64,000 nt of DNA from an uncultured Oscillospiraceae bacterium (GTDB taxonomy: Bacteria; Bacillota; Clostridia; Oscillospirales; Oscillospiraceae), in NCBI GenBank assembly GCA_947627325.1, contig CANQVO010000001.1:124001-188000 (forward strand). Reading direction: 5' to 3'. Under the pieces are notes generated by a model. That model ran no database searches and was not told where the DNA came from. It saw nothing but the letters and a program-made list of their open reading frames with translations. Made by a program: the position numbers and the translations under genes. Below are positions 24,928 to 34,708 of this stretch, piece by piece; the stretch's first letter is position 1, and every line of letters starts with the position of its first letter.

Positions 24928-26454
24928 TCACACCAGGGGGGAGAAGATCCGCAGCAGGCCCCGGAGCACCCGCACCGGCCAGCGGACCTTCTGGCAGTCG
25001 GCCAGGGTGTAGGGCTGGCACTGCTCCAGGGTCTTCAAAAAGTCCTCCTTCACGTCCTTCACCGCCGGGCTGTCCAGCAACAGCGCGCCGTTTTCAAAGT
25101 GGAGAAAGAGACTGCGGTAGTCCAGATTCACCGAGCCCACCGTGGCGAAGCGGTCGTCCACGGCGAAGGACTTGGCGTGGAGAAAGCCGGGGGTGTACTC
25201 GTAGATCTTCACGCCCCCCCGGATGAGAAATTCGTAGTGGGCCCGAGTCAGGAAAAAGACCGTCTTTTTGTCCGGGATGTGGGGGGTCATGATCCGCACG
25301 TCCACCCCCGCCTTGGCCGCGGAGATGAGGGCGGTGTTCACCGTCTCGTCCACCACCAGATAGGGGGTCATGATATAGAGATACCGCTGGGCCCGGTTGA
25401 TGAGGTTCAGGTAGACCGTCAGGGCCACCCGCTCGTCGTTCCAGGGGCAGTCGGTATAGGGCTGGACCCAGCCGCTGTCCGGGAAGCGGGGCACGTCCGC
25501 GGGGCGGAAGGGCTCGGGGTCCACGCTCTCATTGGTGATGAACCCCCACATGGACAAGAACATCACCGCCAGCGACCAGCACCCCGGGCCTTCCAGGCGG
25601 ACGGCGCTGTCCTTCCAGTGGCCGAAGCGGATCTTTTGGTTGATATACTCGTCGGCCAGGTTGATCCCCCCGGTGAAGGCCACCACCCCGTCCACACAGC
25701 AGATCTTGCGGTGGTCCCGGTTGTTCATCAGGGCGGACACCACCGGGACAAAGCGGTTGAACACCAGGCATTTGATCCCCCGCTGGGCCAATTGCCGGTC
25801 GTACTTGTCGGGCAGGGCCACACAGCCCAGGTCGTCGTAGATCACCCGCACGTCCACGCCCTGCTTGGCTTTTTCCTCCAAAACGTCCGCCACCGCGTCC
25901 CAGAACGCCCCCTGGGTGATGATGAAATACTCCAGGAAAATATAGTGCTTGGCGTTTCTCAAGGCCTCCAACATGGGCTCCAGGCAGTCGTCCCCCAGGG
26001 GGTAGTAGGTACAGCGGGTGTCGGGGTAGGCGGGGCAGTAGCCGTACTCCTCCAGATACCGGGCCTGGCCCCCGGCCAGCGCCCCCAGCTCCTCGGTCAC
26101 CCGCCGGCTCTGCCGGTCGGGGCGCAGGGTCTGGTCCATGGTCCACTCCATCTCCTCCAGCCGGCGGCGGATGCCGGGGGTGAAGCGGTTGCCCTGGCTG
26201 ACCAGGTAGATCACCCCGCCAAAGACGGGGAAGGAGAGGATCAGCACGATCCAGGCGATCTTGTAGCCGTTGTTGGCGGGGCTGGAAATCAGCCACAGCA
26301 CCGCCGCCGTGGAGAGGATGACCATCGCCCAGTAAAAGGGGATGAAATACTGGCTGAACCGGGCGGTCATCAGCACCAGCACGGCCAGCTGCAGGGCGAT
26401 GCCCAGGCCGGTGAGCACCACCCGATGGCGCAGAAAGGCGCCCAGCTTTTTCAT
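24928..26454 (-). CDS. cls: Cardiolipin synthase (phospholipase-D type)
   Basis: This 508-residue membrane enzyme joins two phosphatidylglycerols into cardiolipin. Two N-terminal membrane helices (residues ~10-28 and ~35-85 region) precede two HKD motifs. The first is HRKICCVDGVVAFTGGIN (~245-262) and the second is HAKSFAVDDRFATVGSVN (~425-442). I chose the ATG at 26454, which overlaps the dnaE stop (ATGA); the longer open frame upstream is inside dnaE and has no similarity. Three apparent PLD-type enzymes are not seen, so this is the only cls in the window. Confidence 0.92.
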   Translation of the reverse strand: MKKLGAFLRHRVVLTGLGIALQLAVLVLMTARFSQYFIPFYWAMVILSTAAVLWLISSPANNGYKIAWIVLILSFPVFGGVIYLVSQGNRFTPGIRRRLEEMEWTMDQTLRPDRQSRRVTEELGALAGGQARYLEEYGYCPAYPDTRCTYYPLGDDCLEPMLEALRNAKHYIFLEYFIITQGAFWDAVADVLEEKAKQGVDVRVIYDDLGCVALPDKYDRQLAQRGIKCLVFNRFVPVVSALMNNRDHRKICCVDGVVAFTGGINLADEYINQKIRFGHWKDSAVRLEGPGCWSLAVMFLSMWGFITNESVDPEPFRPADVPRFPDSGWVQPYTDCPWNDERVALTVYLNLINRAQRYLYIMTPYLVVDETVNTALISAAKAGVDVRIMTPHIPDKKTVFFLTRAHYEFLIRGGVKIYEYTPGFLHAKSFAVDDRFATVGSVNLDYRSLFLHFENGALLLDSPAVKDVKEDFLKTLEQCQPYTLADCQKVRWPVRVLRGLLRIFSPLV

Positions 26455-29400
26455 CGGAGCGCCCCCTCTCCGCCCTTGAGCACCACGTTGGCCTCCCCCA
26501 GCACCTCCCGGAGCTCCTGCAGGAGGGCAGGGTGGTGCTGGCACACAGCGCCCAGGCGCCTGCCCTCCCGCTCCAGGTACAGCACCGTCCGGTCCGTGCC
26601 GGGGAACAGGGAGAAGAGACAGCGCACCCGCTCCAGATGGGGGTCCTCCCCGGAGGCCAGGCGCAGAAACAGCCGCTGGTCCGGGTGGGCCTCCTGGGCC
26701 GGGCGGGCCTCCGCCCCGGCGGTCTCCAGGCCTGTCTCCAGAGAGCCGGCCCGGTCGCACATCAGCTGGGGGGCCTTCTCGTCCCGGACGGAGAGCTTGC
26801 CCGTCACCACCGCGGGGAGGTTGACCTTCAGGTAGCCCCCCGCCTCGTTCAGCGTGCGGGAGAAGACCAACAGCTCCATGGCCCCCGTGTCGTCCTCCAG
26901 GGTGACGTAGGCCATGAGGGTGTTGTTCTTGGTGGTCTTGGTCTTCACCGCCGTGACGATGCCCGCCAGGGTCACCTGCTGGCCGTCCCGGTACCGCTGG
27001 GGGCCCTCCTCCCGGGCGAAGTCGGCCAGGATGGGGCCGATGGGCTGGGCGTTCTGGGCTCGGGCGGCGGCGCGGTACTCGTCCATGGGGTGGCCGGAGA
27101 GGTAGAGGCCGGTGACCTCCTTCTCCATGAGCATCCGCTCCCGCTGGGTGAACTCGGGGATGTTGGGCAGGGGGATCTCGGGGACGGTGACCGTGTCCTC
27201 TCCCCCGCCGCCAAAGAGGTCGAACTGGCCCTCCAGGGTCTGCTTGTGGGCGTCGGCCACCGCGCCGGCCACCTGGTCGCAGACCTGCATGAGCTGACTG
27301 CGCCGCGCGCCGGTGGCGTCAAAGGCGCCGGAGCGGATCAGGCTCTCCAGCACCCGGCGGTTCAGGTCGTGTTCGTACATCCGGGCGCAGAAGTCGGTGA
27401 AGGAGCGGAAGGGCCCACGGGCCTCCCGCTCGGCCAGGACCTTTTCGGTAAACCCCCGGCCCACCCCCTTCAAGGCGGCCAGGCCGAAGCGGATATCCTT
27501 GCCCGAGACGGTGAACTCCGCCCCGGACTGGTTCACGTCGGGGGGCAACAGGGCGATGCCCATGTCCTTGCACTCGCCGATGTACTCCGCCACCTTGTCC
27601 TGGCTGTCCAGAACGGAGGTGAGGAGGGCGGCCATGTACTGGCGGGGGTAGTGGTATTTGAACCAGGCGGTCTGGTAGGCCACCACGGCGTAGCACACGG
27701 CGTGGGCCTTGTTGAAGGCGTACTCGGCAAAGTCCTCGATCTCGTCGTAGATGGCCACGCCCACCTCGGCGCTGACGCCGTTTTTCACGCAGCCGGGGAT
27801 GTTCCGGGCCGGGTCGCCGTGGACAAAGAACTCCCGCTCGGCCTCGATCTGGGCGCGCTTTTTCTTGGAGATGGCCCGGCGGACCATGTCGGCCTGGGCG
27901 GTGGAGTAGCCCCCCAGCTTGCGGAAGATCTCGATGACCTGCTCTTGGTAGACGATGCATCCGTAGGTCACCTTCAGGATGGGCTCCAGCAGGGGGTGCT
28001 TGTACTGGATCTGGCTGGGGTCCTGCTTGCAGGCGATGAAGCGGGGGATGGAGTCCATGGGGCCGGGGCGGTAGAGGGCGATGATGGCGGTGATGTCCTC
28101 GATGTTCTGGGGCTTCAGGCCCACGCACACCCCCGTCATCCCGGCGGACTCCATCTGGAACACCCCGGCGGTCCTGCCCTGGCCCAGCATATCGTAGACC
28201 GCGGGGTCGTTTTCGTCGATGCTGTCCAGGGAGAGGCCGGGGTCCTCCTGGCGGGCGAGCTGGACGGCGTCGTCCAGAATGGTGATGTTGCGAAGGCCCA
28301 GAAAGTCCATCTTGAGAAGGCCCAGCTCCTCGATGGTGGTCATGGTGTACTGGGTGACGGGCACACCGTCGTTGGTGGCCAGGGGGACGTACTCGTAGAC
28401 CGGCCGGCCGGTGATGACCACCCCGGCGGCGTGGGTGGAGGTGTTCCGGGGCATCCCCTCCACCGCCATGGCCGTGTCCACCAACTGCCGGGTCCGGGGG
28501 TCGGCCTCGTAGCGGTCCCGCAGGGGCTTGGAGAGTTTTAGGGCGTTTTCCAGGGTCATGCCCAGGGCGAAGGGCACCTCCTTGGCGATGACGTCCACCT
28601 CGGCGTAGGGGAAGCTCAGCGCCCGGCCCACGTCCCGGATGGCGGCCCGGGCCTTGAGGGTGCCGAAGGTGACGATCTGGCTCACCCGGTCCGCGCCGTA
28701 TTTCCGGGCCACGTAGTCCATGACCTCCTGGCGGCGGCGGATGCAAAAGTCCGTGTCGATATCCGGCATGGTCACCCGGCCGGGGTTCAAAAACCGCTCA
28801 AAGACCAGGTCGTACTTCATGGGGTCCACTTCTGTGATGCGCAGGCAGTAGCTGACGATGCTCCCCGCCGCCGAGCCCCGGCCGGGGCCCACGGGGATGC
28901 CCTGGGCCTTGGCGTAGCCGATGAAGTCGGAGACGATGAGGAAGTAGTCCACAAACCCCATCTCCCGGATGACCCCCATCTCGTAGTCCAGCCGCTCCCG
29001 GTACGCCTGGGGCTGGTCTGGATAGCGGGCGGCAAAGCCCTGGGCGCAGAGGTCGCGGAAGTAGTCCCAGCTATCCGTATGCCCGTCGGGCAGCTGGAAC
29101 TGGGGCAGGTGGTGGTGGCCGAACTCGAAGTCCACCTGGCACCGGTCGGCGATCTTCTGGGTGTTCTCGATCGCCTCGGGGAGGTCGGGGAACAGGGCGG
29201 CCATCTCCGCCTCGCTCTTGAGGTAAAACTCCTCCGTCTCGAACTTCATGCGGTTGGGGTCGTCCACCGTCTTGCCCATCTGGACGCACATGAGCACGTC
29301 CTGGACCCCGGCGTCCTCCTTGCGAAGGTAGTGGGCGTCGTTGGTGACCACCAGGGGCAGGCCCGTCTCCTCATGGAGGCGGATCAGATCCGCGGCCACC

Positions 29401-29951
29401 TGCTTTTGGGCGGGGATGCCGTGGTCCTGGAGCTCCAGGTAGTAGTGGTCGGGGCCGAAGATGGCGGCCATCTCCAGGGCGTGGGCCTTGGCCCCCTCGT
29501 AGTCCCCCGCCCGGAGGCGGCGGGGCAGCTCCCCGGCCAGACAGGCGGACAGGGCGATCAAGCCCTCGCTGTGAGCGCGCAGGAGGTCCATGTCCACCCG
29601 GGGCTTCATGTAAAAGCCCTCCACATAGGCCATGGAGACCATGTAGGAGAGGTTCTGATACCCCTTCTCGTTCTCGCACAGCAGGACCAGGTGGCGGCTC
29701 TCGCTGTCCAGGCCGTGTTCCTTGTCAAAGCGGGTGCGGGGGGCCACGTAGACCTCACAGCCGATGATGGGCTTGATCTCCGCCTTCTTGCAGGCCCGGT
29801 AGAAGTCGATGACCCCGTACATATTGCCGTGGTCGGTGATGGCGATGGCGCTCTGGCCCAGCTCCCGGAGCCGCTGGGCCAACTTGTCGATGCGGCAGAC
29901 CCCGTCCAGCAGGGAGTATTCGGTATGCACATGGAGATGGCAGAAGCTCAC
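26451..29951 (-). CDS. dnaE: DNA polymerase III subunit alpha (DnaE type)
   Basis: This ~1166-residue replicative polymerase has the N-terminal PHP domain (starting CHLHVHTEYSLLDGVCRIDK) and the palm domain with PDIDTDFCIRRRQEVMDYV, which holds the metal-binding Asp residues. A helix-hairpin-helix region and an OB-fold near the end (VTLAGIVTAVKTKTTKNNTL) follow. It is a DnaE rather than a PolC, since the 3'-5' exonuclease insertion is absent. I prefer GTG at 29951, which follows AGAGGTGA by five bases; GTG at 29960 overlaps that SD. No intein was seen. Confidence 0.93.
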   Translation of the reverse strand: MSFCHLHVHTEYSLLDGVCRIDKLAQRLRELGQSAIAITDHGNMYGVIDFYRACKKAEIKPIIGCEVYVAPRTRFDKEHGLDSESRHLVLLCENEKGYQNLSYMVSMAYVEGFYMKPRVDMDLLRAHSEGLIALSACLAGELPRRLRAGDYEGAKAHALEMAAIFGPDHYYLELQDHGIPAQKQVAADLIRLHEETGLPLVVTNDAHYLRKEDAGVQDVLMCVQMGKTVDDPNRMKFETEEFYLKSEAEMAALFPDLPEAIENTQKIADRCQVDFEFGHHHLPQFQLPDGHTDSWDYFRDLCAQGFAARYPDQPQAYRERLDYEMGVIREMGFVDYFLIVSDFIGYAKAQGIPVGPGRGSAAGSIVSYCLRITEVDPMKYDLVFERFLNPGRVTMPDIDTDFCIRRRQEVMDYVARKYGADRVSQIVTFGTLKARAAIRDVGRALSFPYAEVDVIAKEVPFALGMTLENALKLSKPLRDRYEADPRTRQLVDTAMAVEGMPRNTSTHAAGVVITGRPVYEYVPLATNDGVPVTQYTMTTIEELGLLKMDFLGLRNITILDDAVQLARQEDPGLSLDSIDENDPAVYDMLGQGRTAGVFQMESAGMTGVCVGLKPQNIEDITAIIALYRPGPMDSIPRFIACKQDPSQIQYKHPLLEPILKVTYGCIVYQEQVIEIFRKLGGYSTAQADMVRRAISKKKRAQIEAEREFFVHGDPARNIPGCVKNGVSAEVGVAIYDEIEDFAEYAFNKAHAVCYAVVAYQTAWFKYHYPRQYMAALLTSVLDSQDKVAEYIGECKDMGIALLPPDVNQSGAEFTVSGKDIRFGLAALKGVGRGFTEKVLAEREARGPFRSFTDFCARMYEHDLNRRVLESLIRSGAFDATGARRSQLMQVCDQVAGAVADAHKQTLEGQFDLFGGGGEDTVTVPEIPLPNIPEFTQRERMLMEKEVTGLYLSGHPMDEYRAAARAQNAQPIGPILADFAREEGPQRYRDGQQVTLAGIVTAVKTKTTKNNTLMAYVTLEDDTGAMELLVFSRTLNEAGGYLKVNLPAVVTGKLSVRDEKAPQLMCDRAGSLETGLETAGAEARPAQEAHPDQRLFLRLASGEDPHLERVRCLFSLFPGTDRTVLYLEREGRRLGAVCQHHPALLQELREVLGEANVVLKGGEGALR

Positions 29952-29987
29952 GGGGCTCACCTCTTTCGGGATATGGTTCGGCGCGGT

Positions 29988-30887
29988 TCAGCACTCCTGG
30001 GCCAGGGCCATCAGCTTTCGCAGGCGGTGGTTCAGGCAGGACTTGCTCACCGGGGGGTCGCAGCTCTGGGCCAGCTCGGCCAGGGTGCACTCGGGCAGCT
30101 CCAGGCGGAGCCGGGCGGTCTCCCGCAGTTTTTCCGGCAGGCCGGAGAGCATCCCCGCCCGCTCCAGCCGCTCGATGGCGGCGATCTGCTCCTGGGCGGC
30201 CTGGACCACCTTGTCCAGATTGTGGGCGTCGCAGTTGACCCGGCGGTTGACCCCGTTGCGGATGTCCTTTTCCAGCTTGGTGTTGATGATCTCCATGGCG
30301 CTCACCCCCGCCCCCAGGGCGGTGAGGAGGTCGGCCAGGGTGTCGGAGTGCTTGACGTAGGTGACGTGGTTGGCCTTGCGCTCGGCCTGCTTGGCCTCAA
30401 AGCCCAGCTCCCGCAGGATGACGGGGAAGGCGCGGCTGACGGCGATGTGGCCGGTGACCCACTCCAGGTGGTAGTCCTTCTCCGGGTCGGTCACCGCCCC
30501 GCCGGCCAGGAAGGCCCCCCGGCAAAAGGCCAGCTTACAGCAGTCCTCCTCCACCACCGGGAAGTTCACCGTGCGGTTCACCGCCCGGGCGCTGTCACAG
30601 CCGTAGGCCCGGTCCAGGGTCTGGAGCTTGTCCGGGTCGGTGATGAGAAAGACCCGCTTGCCCGTCTCCCCCGGCCGGGGCCGCCGGTCAAAATCCATGC
30701 GGAACGCCTTGCGGAACAGCTGGGGCAGGCGGCGGGCGAAGGCGTCGGACTCGGTGACGATCCGGGCCTCCCGGGACGTCCAGCTGTTGCAGAAGAGCAA
30801 GACCCCGTAGCACTCGGCCAGGGCACAACATTTTTTGTTCAGGCTCTTGCGGCACAGCTCTTCCTTGACCCTGGCGGAAAAGGTCAT
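29988..30887 (-). CDS. whiA: WhiA sporulation/cell-division regulator
   Basis: This 299-residue protein has an N-terminal LAGLIDADG-like homing-endonuclease fold (AFCRGAFLAGGAVTDPEKDYHLE near residues 118-140) and a C-terminal HTH (about 220-299). WhiA is a DNA-binding protein of Gram-positive bacteria that affects cell division and, in actinomycetes, sporulation. It follows rapZ after 27 bases in the usual murB-rapZ-whiA order. The YvcK gene often found between rapZ and whiA is absent here. Confidence 0.94.
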   Translation of the reverse strand: MTFSARVKEELCRKSLNKKCCALAECYGVLLFCNSWTSREARIVTESDAFARRLPQLFRKAFRMDFDRRPRPGETGKRVFLITDPDKLQTLDRAYGCDSARAVNRTVNFPVVEEDCCKLAFCRGAFLAGGAVTDPEKDYHLEWVTGHIAVSRAFPVILRELGFEAKQAERKANHVTYVKHSDTLADLLTALGAGVSAMEIINTKLEKDIRNGVNRRVNCDAHNLDKVVQAAQEQIAAIERLERAGMLSGLPEKLRETARLRLELPECTLAELAQSCDPPVSKSCLNHRLRKLMALAQEC

Positions 30888-30914
30888 GGAACGTCCCTTC
30901 TCTCTTGTGGAAAT

Positions 30915-31775
30915 TCAGGCCCGGGTCATGTCCCGGTGGTTCTCGCTGACGTGGTAGCCCTTTTGGCGGATAAAGTCCGCCAGGGCGTGGGTGATGAAGA
31001 CGGAGCGGTGCTGGCCCCCGGTACAGCCCACCGCCACCACCAGGGCGGTCTTCCCCTCCTCCACGTAGAGGGGCAGAAGGAAGCTCAGCAGGTCCTCCAG
31101 GTGGCCGATGAGGTCGGCGGTCTGGCGGTAGCCAAAGAGGAAGCTGCGGATCCCCTCGTCCAGGCCGGTCTGGTCCCGGAGCTCGGCGATGTAGAAGGGG
31201 TTGGGCAGGCACCGCACGTCGAAGACCAGGTCGGCCTCGATGGGAATGCCGTATTTGAAGCCGAAGGAGACTACGCTCACGCCCATGTCCGGCATGGGGC
31301 CGGGCTGGCCGAACAGGCGCAGGATCTCCCCCCGGAGCTTGGCGGTGCTGAGGGCGGTGGTGTCCAGAATGTAGGAGGCGCGGCGGCGGACTTCCTCGGT
31401 GGCGTGGCGCTCCAGCTCTACTGATTGGAGCAGGGTCCGGCCCTCCTTGGCCAGGGGGTGGGCCCGGCGGGTCTCCTTGTATCGCTTGATGATGGTCTCG
31501 GAGGTGGCCTCCACGAACAGGATCTTATAGGCGCAGTTCATAGCCTCCAACTGTTCCAGGGCGGCGAAGAGGGGGTCGAAGGTCTGGCCGGCCCGCACGT
31601 CCATGACCAGGGCCACCCGCTCGTACTTGCCGGGGCTCGCCATGCACAGCTCCGCCAGGGGCGGGATGAGGGGGGCGGGCAGGTTGTCCACGCAGTAAAA
31701 GCCCATGTCCTCCAAAAAGCTGGCCACCTTGCTCTTGCCCGCGCCAGACAGGCCGGAGACGATGATGAACTCCAT
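30915..31775 (-). CDS. rapZ: RapZ/YvcJ-family nucleotide-binding protein
   Basis: This 286-residue protein has Walker A GLSGAGKS at residues 8-15, a second nucleotide-site region around MDVRAGQ, and the conserved C-terminal VAVGCTGGQHRSVFI stretch. In E. coli RapZ adapts a small RNA to RNase E and controls amino-sugar metabolism; in Bacillus YvcJ is a P-loop NTPase with less certain roles. It sits between murB and whiA, with 16- and 27-base gaps. Confidence 0.93.
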   Translation of the reverse strand: MEFIIVSGLSGAGKSKVASFLEDMGFYCVDNLPAPLIPPLAELCMASPGKYERVALVMDVRAGQTFDPLFAALEQLEAMNCAYKILFVEATSETIIKRYKETRRAHPLAKEGRTLLQSVELERHATEEVRRRASYILDTTALSTAKLRGEILRLFGQPGPMPDMGVSVVSFGFKYGIPIEADLVFDVRCLPNPFYIAELRDQTGLDEGIRSFLFGYRQTADLIGHLEDLLSFLLPLYVEEGKTALVVAVGCTGGQHRSVFITHALADFIRQKGYHVSENHRDMTRA

Positions 31776-31791
31776 GCTCCTCCCTCTTTTC

Positions 31792-32694
31792 TTACGGTAT
31801 GATCTCCACTTCCGGCTCCAGCCGGACCCCGGTTTGCTCCCAGACGGCGTCCCGCACCCGCTCCATCAGCGCCAGCACGTCGGCGCAGGTGGCGCCGCCC
31901 CGGTTGATGAGAAAGCCGCTGTGCTTTTCCGACACCTGGGCCCCGCCCACCGTCAGGCCCTTCAGGCCGCAGGATTCGATCAGGGCGGCGGCGAAGTGGC
32001 CCTGGGGGCGCTTGAAGGTGGAGCCCGCGCTGGGGTAGTCCAGGGGCTGTTTCTCCCGGCGGCGGCGGGTCAACTCCGCCATCTCCGCGCGGATCTCCGC
32101 CGGGTCCCGGGGCTTTAGGCGAAACAGCGCCCCGGTGATGAACCAGGGCTCTTGGCAGAAGACGCTGTGGCGGTAGGCAAAGCCACAGTCCGCCCCGGCC
32201 AGGGCGTGGGGGCGGCCCGCCTCGTCCAGGTAGTCCACCCGCTCCACCACCTGGCTCATCTCCCCGCCGTAGGCCCCCGCGTTCATCCGCGCCGCCCCGC
32301 CCACACTGCCGGGGATGCCGGAGGCGAACTCCAGCCCGGACAGGCCGGCCTCCGCGGCCAGATTGGCCAGGCGGGGCAGGAGCGCGCCGCTTTGTGCGTA
32401 GAGGGCGGGCTCTCCGGGGAGGACGGTCATCTGGTCCATGGCGGCGGTGGAGAGCATCACGCCGTCGTAGCCCTCGTCCCGCACCAGCAGGTTGGAGCCG
32501 TTGCCCAAAAAGAAGGGGGCGATCCCCGCCTCCTGGCAGAGACGCAGAGCGGCCCCCGCCTGCTGGGCGTCGGCGGGCTGGAGGATCCAGCGGGCCGGGC
32601 CGCCCACGCGGAAGGTGGTGCGGCGGGACATGGGCTCGTCCGGGAGGGCCGCCAGGCCCGGTATGGCCCCGCGCCAGTCGATCTCTCCGCCCAC
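31792..32694 (-). CDS. murB: UDP-N-acetylenolpyruvoylglucosamine reductase
   Basis: This 300-residue flavoenzyme reduces UDP-GlcNAc-enolpyruvate to UDP-MurNAc, the second committed step of peptidoglycan synthesis. The FAD-binding domain shows FLGNGSNLLVRDEGYDGVML (about residues 60-79) and GIPGSVGGAARMNAGAYGG (~125-143). The catalytic serine lies in PSAGSTFKRP (~226-235). The GTG start follows GGGGTGAGG. It is the first gene of the murB-rapZ-whiA-dnaE-cls run. Confidence 0.95.
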   Translation of the reverse strand: MGGEIDWRGAIPGLAALPDEPMSRRTTFRVGGPARWILQPADAQQAGAALRLCQEAGIAPFFLGNGSNLLVRDEGYDGVMLSTAAMDQMTVLPGEPALYAQSGALLPRLANLAAEAGLSGLEFASGIPGSVGGAARMNAGAYGGEMSQVVERVDYLDEAGRPHALAGADCGFAYRHSVFCQEPWFITGALFRLKPRDPAEIRAEMAELTRRRREKQPLDYPSAGSTFKRPQGHFAAALIESCGLKGLTVGGAQVSEKHSGFLINRGGATCADVLALMERVRDAVWEQTGVRLEPEVEIIP

Positions 32695-32735
32695 GTCCTC
32701 ACCCCCCGCGAAAGTCTGAACTTTTGACAGATATC

Positions 32736-32741
32736 ATTATA
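32736..32741 (-). promoter_or_regulatory. Extended -10 box of the murB operon
   Basis: On the minus strand TGCTATAAT gives a perfect -10 with the extended TGn element, 42 bases before the GTG start. The -35 at the expected place is poor. On the plus strand the same AT-rich gap contains TTGACA (32724-32729), a possible -35 for the DUF378 gene without a good -10. Confidence 0.5.
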
Positions 32742-32837
32742 GCAAATATTTCATGAAAATAGAATACCTTGTCCGGGATTTTTTCGGCCCAGGCGGGCAA
32801 ACTACCGCTGTCCAACCAGACAGAGGAGGAAACGACG

Positions 32838-33059
32838 ATGTTCATGGATAAGATCGCTCTGCTTCTGGCCGTCATCGGCGGTCTGAACTGGGGCAGCGTG
32901 GGCCTGTTCCGCTTCGACTTGGTGGCCTTCCTGTGCGGCGGCGCCACCACCGTGCTGGCCCGCGTCATCTACACCCTGGTGGGTCTGGCCGCCCTGTGGT
33001 GCATCACCCTGCTGTTCCGGGATACCGAGGTAGGCACCGGCCGGGCCCAGGCGGCGTAA
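32838..33059 (+). CDS. Small DUF378 membrane protein
   Basis: This 73-residue protein has two membrane helices (residues ~5-25 and ~38-60). The DUF378 signature LLLAVIGGLNWGSVGLFRFDLVA falls in the first helix region; Bacillus YuzA belongs to this family. Function is unknown. The ATG at 32838 follows GAGGAGGAAAC; an upstream in-frame start would have no ribosome site. It stands alone, with its own terminator. Confidence 0.88.
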   Translation: MFMDKIALLLAVIGGLNWGSVGLFRFDLVAFLCGGATTVLARVIYTLVGLAALWCITLLFRDTEVGTGRAQAA

Positions 33060-33077
33060 AGCGCCACCAAAGGACCC

Positions 33078-33107
33078 AAAGAGCCCTCCCGACCGGGAGG
33101 GCTCTTT
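33078..33107 (+). terminator. Terminator after the DUF378 gene
   Basis: A 13-bp perfect stem AAAGAGCCCTCCC / GGGAGGGCTCTTT has loop gacc. The A and T ends make it work in both directions. The remaining bases to 33228 hold nothing recognisable. Confidence 0.85.
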
Positions 33108-33228
33108 CTCTTTGCTCTGAATGGGGACGCGTTCTCTACATTCCATAAATTCGCGCGTATAAAAATGGGGCGTTCCGCGGTGAGAGCCCACCGGCTCCGG
33201 GCCATTCCCCGGGGAAAAGCGGCGGGGG

Positions 33229-34668
33229 TCACTCCCCCAGGAGGAGGCGGATGGTGACCAGGCAGCCGCCGCCCTCGGCGTTGGAGAGCTCCAGGGTGCC
33301 GCCGTGGCGGGTGATGATCTCGTCGCAGACCGCCAGGCCGATGCCGCTGCCCCGGGCCTTGGAGGAGCCCTTGTAGAACTTGTATTTCACGTGGGAGAGC
33401 TCGTCTTCGGGGATGCCGGGGCCGTAGTCCCGGATGGTGATGACCGCCTGGTTGGCCTCCTCGTCCTTGTGGATGGCCGTCTCGATGCGCTTGCCGGAGC
33501 CGCCGTGCTTGGCGGCGTTGTCCAGCAGGTTGCAGAACACCTGCCGCAGGCGGTGGGGGTCGGCCTCGATGGGGGGAAATTCCTCGTCGCAGTCGGTGTG
33601 GGTCAGGGTGATGCCCTCCCGGCGGAAGAACTCCCGGTAGGTGTACACCGCGTCCTCCAGCTCCGCCTTGATGTCCACCGGCTCGATGGACAGGGTGAAG
33701 CGGCCGTCCTCGATGCGGGAGAACTCCAGCAATTCCTCCACCATGCCGGTGAGCCGCCGGGCCTCGGAGACGATGATGCCCAGGCCCTTTTTCATCTCCG
33801 CCGGGTCCCGCACCTCGCCGCTGGCCATGGTCTCGGCCCAGCCGTTGATGGCGGTGAGAGGGGTGCGGAGTTCGTGGGACACGGAGGAGATGAACTCCGA
33901 TTTCAGCTTTTCCGACTGGTTGATCTTCATGGACATATCGTTGATGGCGTCCACCAGGTCGCCGATCTCGTCGGCGGAGCGTTTCTCCATCTGGATGCCG
34001 TAGCTGCCCGAGGCGATGCGCTGGGCGATGTCGGTGATGCCCACCACCGGCTCCACGATGGAGCGGACGAAGTACATATTGGAGATGTAGACGATGAGGA
34101 ACATGAGAAGGCCGATGCCAAGGGCGGCGGCCAGGACGATGAGGATCTGCCGGTCCACCAGCTTCAAGGAGGTGACCAGCCGCACCACCCCCACCACCGT
34201 GCCGTCGTAGACGATGGGGGCGGAGACGCACATGATGTGCTCGCCGGTGCTGGGGTCGTTGCCCGACCAACTGGTCAGGCGCTGGTCGCCCAGGGCCTCC
34301 TGGATGTCCGGGGTGCCGGGCATGGTGCCGGCGGTGAGGCCGTAGGAGGAGTACTGGATGCGGCCATAGCGGTTGATGAACTGGATCTCCAGCTTGCCCT
34401 TTTCCTCGAACTCCGCGGCGTAGGAGGCGGCGCGGTAGTTGTACTCCGTCTCGGTGTAGTTGCGGAAGGAGCGGGTGGCCATGCTGGCCCGGGCCTCCAG
34501 GCCGGAGGCCACGGTGGAGTAGTAAAAGCTGGACATGGCCACGGAGAAGGCGGAGACGCCCAGGATGACGATGAAGAACACCGCGGCCAGGGAGTTGGTC
34601 ATCCAGCGGCGGCGGATGCTCTGGGAGCGGGTCTTCTTCTGCTGGTCCGCGGTCTTTTCCCCTTTCAC
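33229..34668 (-). CDS. Sensor histidine kinase
   Basis: This 479-residue membrane kinase has an N-terminal helix (residues ~23-48), an extracytoplasmic sensor region (~50-165), a second helix (~168-190), a HAMP domain, and HisKA with SVSHELRTPLTAI around His265. HATPase_c follows, with N, G1 and G2 boxes near DNAAKHGG, DYGPGIP and GSGIGLAVC. It should autophosphorylate and pass phosphate to the response regulator encoded just upstream. I chose GTG at 34668 because AGGAGG lies seven bases before it; the ATG at 34704 has no SD. The stimulus is unknown, but the FG-GAP lipoprotein in the same operon may help sense it. Confidence 0.9.
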   Translation of the reverse strand: MKGEKTADQQKKTRSQSIRRRWMTNSLAAVFFIVILGVSAFSVAMSSFYYSTVASGLEARASMATRSFRNYTETEYNYRAASYAAEFEEKGKLEIQFINRYGRIQYSSYGLTAGTMPGTPDIQEALGDQRLTSWSGNDPSTGEHIMCVSAPIVYDGTVVGVVRLVTSLKLVDRQILIVLAAALGIGLLMFLIVYISNMYFVRSIVEPVVGITDIAQRIASGSYGIQMEKRSADEIGDLVDAINDMSMKINQSEKLKSEFISSVSHELRTPLTAINGWAETMASGEVRDPAEMKKGLGIIVSEARRLTGMVEELLEFSRIEDGRFTLSIEPVDIKAELEDAVYTYREFFRREGITLTHTDCDEEFPPIEADPHRLRQVFCNLLDNAAKHGGSGKRIETAIHKDEEANQAVITIRDYGPGIPEDELSHVKYKFYKGSSKARGSGIGLAVCDEIITRHGGTLELSNAEGGGCLVTIRLLLGE

Positions 34669-34708
34669 GGCCTCTCCTCCTCTCTTTTTTGTCCGGGTTC
34701 GCATTGAC